Assembly: GCF_012489685.1 (NCBI RefSeq)
Contig: NC_080046.1
Location: forward strand, 24,507,038-24,571,037
Source: Lotus japonicus
Lineage: Eukaryota; Streptophyta; Magnoliopsida; Fabales; Fabaceae
Length of the DNA: 64,000 bases
Direction: 5' to 3'
Shown in pieces: positions 56,452-64,000 of this stretch. A program made the position numbers and the translations under genes. Under the pieces are notes generated by a model. It had not been told where the DNA came from, made no database searches, and saw only the letters and a list, made by a program, of their open reading frames with translations. Position 1 is the first letter of the stretch. Each line of letters starts with the position of its first letter.

Positions 56452-59232
56452 TTAGCACTTTGTTTGTCCTCAAACAAAAGGTAATGACTTAAATCAAACA
56501 AGCATGACTTAAACTTTTTCAAAGCTCAATTTGCAAGATCTCACAAAGATTGAATCAATGATCCAAAACAGAAACATGATGCCCACAAGAGAATGCATGA
56601 CATTAATACAGCTACTTATGCAACCTGAAACTCAATAGGCATGCAGTCAATTACTCTTGATCAGGAAACCACTCAATCGAGTCAGGATATAGCATGTAAA
56701 TCAGGCAAGGTCTGTGTTTCGCTCATGTACATCACTGAATCACATAAGTCAAGATTGTTACTTGTCTCCTCAATCATCAAAACTACATGTAAAATCAAGG
56801 ATCACTAAGGTCTTTACAGGGTTGTAATGAGGCTAGGCTTCAAAGAGTTTTGTTTTTCAGGATATGCAAAGAAACTCAACAAGTCAAGAGAGAAATCACA
56901 CTTTACATTCATGATATTCACTCCCCTCAACTTGCTTTAAACCAACTCCCATTCACCATGTTCAATTCAACTCAACCCTTTGTTTTCTCATCAATCTCTT
57001 CTTTATTCTCTTTTTGTTCTTGTTGCATTTTTTTTTCTTTCTATTTTTGCCCTTTTTTTTTCTTTTCAAGCATACTCACATTTGAAAATGTTTACAAATA
57101 CATTGAATCTGAAATTGCACAAAAAATTCAGCTCAAGAGCCTTCTCCCCCCAACTTGCATACAACTCACACTAGTGAATGCTCTCTTAGCCTATCGAGCT
57201 TAGGAAAGTCGTTGTTTTTCTTTTAGGGATAGGGTTATAGTGAAGAACAATACACAAAACATTCAACATTCAGGCTCAAAGGGGTAACAAATAGACTTCT
57301 ATTGAAATAGGAAGGCTATTTAGCTAAGTAGCTATATATACATAACAAAATATGCCTTGATCCTTTCCTATCAATTCCATGCAGCCAATGATATCAGAGA
57401 CTCAAACAAAATCAACCATGCAAAGAAGTGATGCTCTCTCAACTCACAGTGTATAGGAACACTCCCTCACAGGCTAAAAAGTTTCAAATAACCCTGATTT
57501 TCAAGTAATTTTCATGTTATGCTTCAAGAATTCCAAGTGAATCATGCAATCATATCAAGTCATGGAATCAATGAGTGCAAGCACAATTTCAATCATGGAA
57601 TCATTCATTTTTGTAGCATAAATCAAGCAATTCTTACAATAGTCATGCAAGTATTGAAACAGTCAGGGAATCATGGAAACCGGAACACGAGTGCTATATA
57701 TAAACTACACGATTAAAAGGAAACTAAAAACGGTGAAAAAAGGACTCCCTCATGATGCGAATGCTTTGAACCAAGCTCTCTACTTAAATCTTTGATCTCT
57801 TTCTCCCTCCATGGGAATTGGACTGTCCTCAGGCCAAATTGCATGATTCACCTGTTAATCTGCCTTACAGTCACTAAATAACAGGTTAGAGTACAAGAGA
57901 TAAATGAGAATATCAAAGCATTGAAACAACTCAAACCCTAGTCCATATGAAAATAGATTTCAAGAGCTTTCCAGAGAGTGGTCATTGGTTTAAATCCAAT
58001 AAGAAATGAAGAAGTTATGCTCATTTGATTAAAAGAGTGGATTGCTGATAAGGGGGTGGCGCTGAGCGGCCTCTGCATAGCGCTGAGCGGTCGACATCAG
58101 AGTTTGAGGCCGCTGAGCCCTATCAGATGGACGCTGGGCGCCCTGTGCAGTGTAAAAACTCAAGTAAACTCAAACCCCACAACTCGATCGGTCCAATTTT
58201 GAGTTCTACACTTCCCGATCATGCCAATTGATTTATTCACATTCATATATCATTTAAAACTTGTCCAAGCCCTAAAATTTAACAATCAAGCATAATTTAG
58301 CAAAGATTCACAATCCAAGTCTTCCAAAGACAAGTTTCCATGCTTTTTCACAACTTGATAGGCCATAATTTGATATATTCATTTCTAGTACATGCCGCTT
58401 AGTCCAAGCACACATAAATACCCTAAGAAACTTGTGCGTACCTAAAAATTAGCAATTGAAGCACATTTAGCACAAAAGTCATTCTAGGTTCCATTAATGG
58501 TCAAATTTCATGATTTCACAACTCAACACCTTATCTTTTTCATTGCTCAAATTCCTTGCATTCTATGCCTCATAATCACTCATCCATGTCATTTAAAACT
58601 TGTGGAGAGCCTTATAACACACAATTGAAGCACATTTTCTCATGACATACTCCATAGACCATACAAGAGCAAATTGACCTTCAATTTTGAAATTTCATCA
58701 CATCATCAAAGGGTTCACTACAAAACTATTCTTAAACTTGAAAAACAACATTAATTCACACATGAGATGGTTCATAAGTAATGGGAAGCACGATTTCACA
58801 ATTTATGCAGAAAATGGCTAGGAGAGACTAGTTTTTCATCCGAAACTCACAACCACAAACCCCGAATTTTGCAAAACACTCAAACCATACACACCAACCA
58901 TCCATATGCATGCTAAATTTAAATTTGGACTTGTTACAACTCTCAATTGCAGATTTTGAAAAGAAATTTCACATGATCCAAATTTCAGTAAGTTTTCATG
59001 CATTTTCACAAGTCAATCCCTCAAATTCCAAATTCATCATTTTCATTGCTTCCAAAACCTTTAAACACACTCAATATATCTATCAAAACTTGTGAAGCAC
59101 CTTAAAGCACAAATTTAATCAAAGCTTCACAAAATCACTACCCTAGTTCTAAAAGCACAATAAAAACAATAAAAAACTGGGTTGCCTCCCGGGAAGCGCT
59201 TGTTTAACGTCATTAGATTGACGCAAACACAA
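56452..59232 (-). other. E4 internal non-coding region
   Basis: No substantial minus-strand ORF and no RT, RNase H or integrase motif. Pyrimidine-rich at 57000-57070. At 58060-58140 there is a cluster of GCTGAGCGG words, inverted relative to the CGCTCAGCCC words of the LTR. This matches a large non-autonomous (LARD-like) design. Confidence 0.7.
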
Positions 59233-59886
59233 TCAAGGTGACCATAAACAAGGGTTATAATATAACCCCTTCCGCTTCTTAGGCCGTTTGACTTGGATTT
59301 CATCTAAATTCCTATCAAAAGCTTTCCAAGCCAGCAAAAGTTTTTTATTTCTCTTCATTTTCTCAACCCAAACCAATTCACCTACACTCAACTCACATGC
59401 CAAGCTATTTACATGCATATGAATGAATGCGAATTTACAATTCTTTGAAGAATTGGATTCAGTCAGCTCATCAAACCTATCACCAAATACAACGTCTATA
59501 TGCTCAACATTAAGAATTTCATCATTGTGTTGGTGATGTGATATACTATCAAATTCTTCAAAGCTTACCTCATCCTCTTCACGTTTTACCGTTGGAGGGC
59601 TTGAAGAAATCGGTAAGTGGTGAAGGGTTGGATCATTTTCTTCTTTTTTTGATTTTTTCTCTTCTTCCTCACTTTCTTCCACTTCCCCTTGTGCTTCAAC
59701 CACATCTCTTCCATGTTCAGCTACCATGGTAGCTAGCTTTCCAATTTGATCCTCCAAGTTTTTGATCGAAGCCTCGGTATTCCTTTGATTAATCATTGAC
59801 AATTGCATGAATTGCACCAAGGTATTCTCAAGCTTGGAAATCCTATCCTCTTCAGAGGGGTAGAATGACTGAGATGGTTGATCCAT
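59233..59886 (-). CDS. E4 gag-like ORF (Athila-like), 217 codons
   Basis: Start at 59886 (MDQPSQSFYPSEEDR). The N-terminal third has the helical motif NTEASIKNLEDQIGKLATMV, familiar from the part after the Gag core in Athila and related gypsy elements. An acidic stretch follows (EESEEEEKKSKKEE), then KFAFIHMHVNSLACELSVGE, and a basic tail (VKRPKKRKGLYYNP). The core Gag domain and zinc knuckles are absent. It lies ~170 bp inside the PBS, where gag would begin, so it is a 5'-deleted gag. Function unknown. Confidence 0.65.
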   Translation of the reverse strand: MDQPSQSFYPSEEDRISKLENTLVQFMQLSMINQRNTEASIKNLEDQIGKLATMVAEHGRDVVEAQGEVEESEEEEKKSKKEENDPTLHHLPISSSPPTVKREEDEVSFEEFDSISHHQHNDEILNVEHIDVVFGDRFDELTESNSSKNCKFAFIHMHVNSLACELSVGELVWVEKMKRNKKLLLAWKAFDRNLDEIQVKRPKKRKGLYYNPCLWSP

Positions 59887-60058
59887 TTAAAGAAGTTGGT
59901 GATTTAGAAGCTTCTTGTTGATTCTCCTCTTGAGCTAGATAACTAACACAAGAGATTAGTAACAACAAGGAAAGTAAACAGAAAACAAAAACTGTACACT
60001 ATATTCACAATCATTCAAGAATGAAAACTACTGCAATGCAATTAGTATTGGCACACCT

Positions 60059-60075
60059 CCCCGGCAACGGCGCCA
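60059..60075 (-). other. E4 primer-binding site (tRNA-Asp type)
   Basis: CCCCGGCAACGGCGCCA on the plus strand equals the 3' end of tRNA-Asp with CCA, so the minus strand carries TGGCGCCGTTGCCGGGG. Characteristic of Athila-like elements. Confidence 0.9.
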
Positions 60076-60078
60076 TTT

Positions 60079-61499
60079 TGTTGAAAGATTTTTTACCACT
60101 CTACGTTGAATCTCTCAAGACTCAATTGTAGTATAGTAAAGGGTTTTGTCGTATCCACAGGGAGGTGTAATACTTATGCCGTTCAATAGCTAACAGACTT
60201 AAATGATGGTTTACAAATATATTGGGTGTTTGTTTAAAAACATAAAAACATAAATAAAGAAGATAAAAGAGTTGGATTCACCAAGGTAGATAGTTTTGCT
60301 GAGATTAGAGTTTCGTTGTCTGACCTCTATGTATTCTATTGATTCACATACAAATATAGTTCTATGAAATTGATTCCTCCCACCATTTCTTATCTTACTA
60401 CCCAGTCCCCCGGCGTAGAAAATTATCAACTCAGCTATATTAACCCTCAATCCCTTGATCGATTAACAATAGTGAGTAGCATTAAGCATGGATGTTTGAA
60501 TGGACTAATGATCTAACCCTATCCCTAGACCTTAGAATCATTAGATGATTTTACCTATTTCAGGTTTAAATAGCTAGTTCCCACCATCCTATTAAACCTA
60601 AATTCATGTTCTAGGTGATCAATCCAAAACAAGCATAATGCACAAGGTAAAATCATTGAATCATGGCAAAGATACATATGATTAACTCTAGTTCAGACTC
60701 AAGAACGTGTGAGTTCCCTACACAAGTTTGAATCAATCAAAATACCCAAGGGGATCAACCTAAGATATAGCATGAAGCAAAAGAGAAAACCATTGATTCT
60801 TTAACATAGAAACATCAAATTTGCATGAAAGTAAATCAAATAGATTACATGAGCATCAAAACAACTAGTTCCAATCCCAACAAATGAGAAATTAGCTATC
60901 CATTTCCATGGATAGCTTTACAATCATAAAAGAGAAGAAGAACGATGAAAAACCGAATACGTGACGGTTCCCCGGCGATGAAATCGGCTCTAAAGCCTTC
61001 TCCCAAGTCTCCTATACCTCCCTTGATGCTCTCCTTCGAGTTCTATCTTTCCCAAAGTTGTGGGTTTCAGTTCTGGTCCCAGAAGTTCTCCTCTGTTATG
61101 ATTTAAATTTTCCTTTTAAATTGCAAATCTGGCACGACCGCTCAGCCCCTTTTCTGGCCGCTCAGCGCCCTGTTACTTTAGGGATGGGTTTTCTTTAACC
61201 GCCTTGAAGACGCTCAGCCCCTTTCTTGGCCGCTCAGCCCTTTTCTGACAGGATAAAAGGAGCTCAGCTGGTTTTTAAAGGGCTCAGCTGATTTTTCCCA
61301 AACCTTCCAAAACTCTTTATCTTTTCACCAAATCTTCATCTCTTCACTAGATTCATGTCCCTACAACAACAATTGAGATTGGATCTCCATTTAAACACAT
61401 TCTAATCAAAAGAGAGTCAATTTGCAAGATAATTTCCATAAATCACATAGACAAGTGCCTTAATAACAATGGAAAACTACGTAAAATTGGCACTTATCA
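60079..61499 (-). repeat. E4 5' LTR (complete)
   Basis: About 1.42 kb. The minus strand starts TGATAAGTGCCAATTTTACG at 61499 and ends ...CTTTCA or CAACA next to the PBS (exact base uncertain by ~4). I count at least four substitutions and one 20-bp repeat-unit difference versus the 3' LTR remnant over ~640 bp, so E4 is older than E1-E3. Confidence 0.88.
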
Positions 61500-61912
61500 G
61501 GTCACACATTTCAAAACTACTAGATTTGCTTGATAGCGGATATCAATACAAATACTGGTGCTTCTAAGTAGGATGAGACTTGATGCATGCTGCAAATTTC
61601 ATCATTTTCTTTCCATTAAAAATAAGTGCCTAGTATTGTTCTGTTTCAGGTTGCCTCTCTTACCTCTTGCACAAGATGGTGGAATTGATACATTTTCTTG
61701 ACAAATTTAGGTTCATTTGTCTTATAATTTCTTAAGGCAAACTGTTTTAATCACAAATTCTTACAAACACAGTTCTACTGCCATTTTTATGTCATGTTTT
61801 TAGGGTTTGTTAACTTAGCAAATTGGAGTCAGAAATCATACAAATAGAGATCATTGCTGAAACATTTGTCGTGTGTATAGTAGTACCCTACATACACTAA
61901 AAGTTTCTTTAC
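61500..61912 (-). other. TauE/SafE intron remnant
   Basis: Follows the GT donor of the exon ending at 61913. No exon found before the E4 edge at 61499. Confidence 0.6.
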
Positions 61913-63095
61913 CTGCAAGAAATTAAGAATCCAGTACTGGACGGAGCAAGTCTTGAAGTATGTCTGCATAGGAATGGATAGAAGTGCATTCATTAACCAT
62001 ATCTTGGTAAACTTTGAACAGTGAAACAGGTGAATCAATTTAGATCCATTATCAACATCAAATGATCATCAGTTACAGGCTAAATACTAAATAGTATAGT
62101 AAATAGTATCAATTTCTGAAAGGAATTGGCATTGGCTACAAGTTCATAAAGAAATGTACGCCTCAGAAATAAGTTACTTCTTGTATGAATGGTTCTAGTG
62201 ACACACTGATAACAGCAGCACCTTTCTCTTGCTTTATATTCAGAATCCATAAATCAAAACCCACCAGCTGCATGTGTGTGATTAAGGAATCAAAAAATCA
62301 AACCGAGCATAATGGTTTAATTACCTTGGCAATCTGAACAAGGAGAAAACCCACCCAGATATACACAAGGAGTGATAATTCTTTCCAATAAATGTTCTTC
62401 AGTAATTGGACTTGCATACACGGCGTGTGATAAATTTTAGAAGTAGGTAAACCTAAATAAGTTACTTGCTGACTTCTAAAGTCGAAATGATTTTGAAAAA
62501 CCCTTGCATTACCTTTTCAACATGGGAATCAGCTGGACCACTTGGTAGTGGCTTATAGTCTTCTGCAGAAGCATCTACATTGAGGGGTCATAACTAAGAA
62601 CTATTACATTCCAACAGTAAATATTGAGGATATTGTCTACTACTTCTTTCCAATGTAAATTACAAACTGCAGCAGATTTTGTGTAAAAGTACTTTTTTTG
62701 TTTGTGTGAACTAAAAGTAGTTTAATTGTGATCTCTTTAACAGGGGAAATGACTTCAGCCATATCTGTCATTTATTCTGCCAGGGAACTTGTTCAATTAC
62801 CATAGTGCTCCAAATTGGTTGGCATGATGTTAATTATGCTTAATCTGTTTTATCATCCAGTTCCAATTATATATTGGCATATCAAAACTTACCACCAGGT
62901 TTTGATTCAACTTCCAATTGCCTAGCAGCTTCCTGAAAGTCAAGTAGTTTAATGCTCTTACCACCAAGTTGAAGATGTGAGACTCAACTACTAAAGATAT
63001 TTAGGAAGTGCATAAGGTAAATTCACCTTTTTTATCATTGTTTCCTTTTTCCATGTGGCTATGGCTTTGAATGTAGCTTTTGTTGATGTACCTTT
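61913..63095 (-). pseudogene. TauE/SafE transporter gene, central exons
   Basis: Five minus-strand exons of a plant sulfite-exporter TauE/SafE-family membrane protein: ~63095-63027 (GTSTKATFKAIATWKKETM), 62932-62893 (EAARQLEVESKPG), 62574-62513 (EDYKPLPSGPADSH), 62396-62325 (YWKELSLLVYIWVGFLLVQI, a membrane helix), 61963-61913 (FKTCSVQYWILNFLQ). All have GT-AG borders and matching phases. The N-terminal half (signal peptide and first helices) is missing: upstream of 63095 the sequence becomes a dispersed repeat. About 100 residues expected between the last exon here and 44061 are also missing. With 43781-44061 this is one gene broken by E4/E3. Confidence 0.85.
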
Positions 63096-63680
63096 CAATC
63101 ACAACATTATATTTCATATTTTAAATATTATTAAATTTAAAATTAATTATGAGCCAAAAAATTGAGATATGATTTATTTACACTGTCAGTGCATGAAAAA
63201 TTAATCTCTATTTAATTATTAGTAGAATAAAATCAGTTATTTACTTGAATGATTAAATGTGTATGCACCGACGGTGTAAACTTTGTTTACACTTTACACA
63301 TACATCCAATTAAACTTTTGATTGTATGAACACGTCAAGTTGGCTAATCTTTGTAACTTATCAACCTTGAAAGCTTTATCAGGTTGTTTCGAAAAGTTGA
63401 TCTTAACCGAAATATCTAATCTTAAAAACTTAAAAGCTTTATATGCCTGTTTATGTTGTTTTGACATGTCAATAATCTTGCTTGAACTAGCTAATATTAG
63501 GAACTTAAGATCGAGATTAGCTAACGATGTGTTGTTCAACATGGTCGACTTTCTGACAAGTCACTCTTGACAATTTTGATCCTCCATGAGTTTCCTCCTA
63601 GCTATCCATCGGGTTCATCCTGATCATCCACATGGATCATCTTGATCATCCATATGGTTCATCCTGATCGAATATTCTTT
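63096..63680. repeat. ~500-bp dispersed repeat, copy at the TauE 5' break
   Basis: 63110-63190 matches the MITE-containing stretch at 15050-15175; 63190-63670 matches 43175-43690. Overlapping ORFs of 82 codons on both strands (63294-63570) arise from an internal duplication and are not taken as genes. It ends in short ATCCTGATCATCCA-type repeats (63600-63670). Confidence 0.8.
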
Positions 63681-63689
63681 ACAGATGCT

Positions 63690-64000
63690 ATAATTGTGGC
63701 CTGTCCTACCAAGATGGTCATTAGAATAGATACTCTAGTTTAATCGGAACTATTAAAACAACTAACCTTAAGTTAAGAGTGTAACTAGAATAACTAACCC
63801 TAACTAGGGACTATTGAATAACTAACCTTAGGTTATTAAAGTTAGTAGAACATATAATCATAGTTTAATCAGGACTATGAAATAACTAACCCTAGTTCAA
63901 GGTCCAAGTGTAAATGTTCTATAGTTTCCTCTTCATCATTGGGTTCTCTGAGGTGTGTCGTAACTCTCGAGGGTCCAAATCAAAGAGTTTAATTATCATG
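63690..64000. repeat. 'TAACCCTAG' degenerate repeat block, second copy
   Basis: Matches 17240-17660 (shared TTTCCTCTT, GGTTCT, GAGGTGTGTC and GGGTCCAAATCAAAGAGT landmarks). Continues past the window end. Confidence 0.75.

Larger units (their letters stand above)
44156..61499 (-). mobile_element. E4: Athila-like non-autonomous LTR element, interrupted by E3
   Basis: Minus-strand element. The 5' LTR is at 60079-61499 (begins TGATAAGTGCC on the minus strand). The PBS is complementary to tRNA-Asp at 60059-60075, as in Athila-type elements. There is one gag-like ORF, ~2.8 kb of non-coding internal DNA, then a PPT at 56440-56451. Its 3' LTR is present only in part (56439-56086 and, beyond E3, 44464-44156); about 0.78 kb of its distal end is gone, so no TSD can be seen. 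It sits within the TauE/SafE gene. E3 is inserted in the 3' LTR at CTCAG. The internal region is only ~3.6 kb, with no RT or integrase. Confidence 0.85.

Noticed and set aside
56850..57203. 117-codon plus-strand ORF rich in Phe/Cys/Ser
   Set aside because: Antisense to E4 across a T-rich tract; low complexity, with no recognisable domain.
59538..59732. 64-codon plus-strand ORF, hydrophobic
   Set aside because: Antisense shadow of the acidic stretch of the E4 gag-like ORF.
63294..63570. 82-codon leucine-rich protein on the plus strand (and an 82-codon ORF on the minus strand)
   Set aside because: The leucine pattern comes from an internal DNA duplication within a dispersed repeat; the copy at 43.3 kb does not keep the frame.

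Overview
This window is plant nuclear DNA, most likely from a papilionoid legume. The evidence is a Sirevirus (SIRE1-like Ty1/copia) remnant with an envelope-like ORF and LTR-like DNA rich in TCAGAAG-type words, chromovirus and Athila-like Ty3/gypsy elements, a tRNA-derived SINE, several MITEs, and intron-bearing pieces of plant genes. The species cannot be fixed from the sequence alone. There are no bacterial features.

Layout. 1-6.1 kb: an internally deleted Sirevirus (LTR-like DNA fused to reverse transcriptase/RNase H, then a broken envelope-like ORF, then LTR-like DNA again). 6.46-8.95 kb (minus strand): the one gene that looks intact, a 10-exon RPA1-like single-strand-DNA-binding protein gene whose exon phases all join into 522 codons. 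9.1-12.5 kb: repeats, another Sirevirus-like LTR fragment, a fold-back element and AT-rich DNA. 12.5-14.3 kb (minus): a broken EFR3/SEMI-ROLLED-LEAF2-like gene hit by a SINE with an 18-bp target-site duplication (TSD). 15.0-17.7 kb: MITEs, a hAT-type element with an 8-bp TSD, and tandem repeats.

17,671-41,089: two nearly identical chromovirus (Tekay/Del-like) elements of about 11.7 kb. E1 is on the minus strand (TSD ATGCT). E2 is on the plus strand (TSD AGCTC) and is inserted inside the end of E1's integrase/chromodomain coding region. Both keep 3.8-kb LTRs, a tRNA-Met-type PBS, an open gag and an integrase with the same 2-bp frameshift. Both lack protease function, reverse transcriptase and RNase H, which are replaced by about 1.3 kb of non-coding DNA. 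They are therefore non-autonomous elements that moved recently. Their opposite orientation makes a 3.8-kb-arm inverted repeat with only a 91-bp spacer.

43.8-63.1 kb: a TauE/SafE-family membrane transporter gene (minus strand) is split. Its 5' exons lie at 61.9-63.1 kb and its last two exons at 43.8-44.1 kb. Between them sits E4, an Athila-like non-autonomous element (minus strand, tRNA-Asp PBS), whose 3' LTR is truncated at one end and interrupted by E3. E3 is a third chromovirus element (plus strand, TSD CTCAG) of a related subfamily; its gag has lost its core but carries four zinc knuckles.

The most interesting structure beyond normal annotation is in the LTR leaders of E1/E2. A seven-unit, ~60.6-bp array carries a small stem-loop in almost every unit with compensatory changes, and a second hairpin family includes a C(UUCG)G tetraloop. 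A 94-codon leader ORF is identical in protein between the E1/E2 and E3 subfamilies, and the differences I noticed are synonymous.
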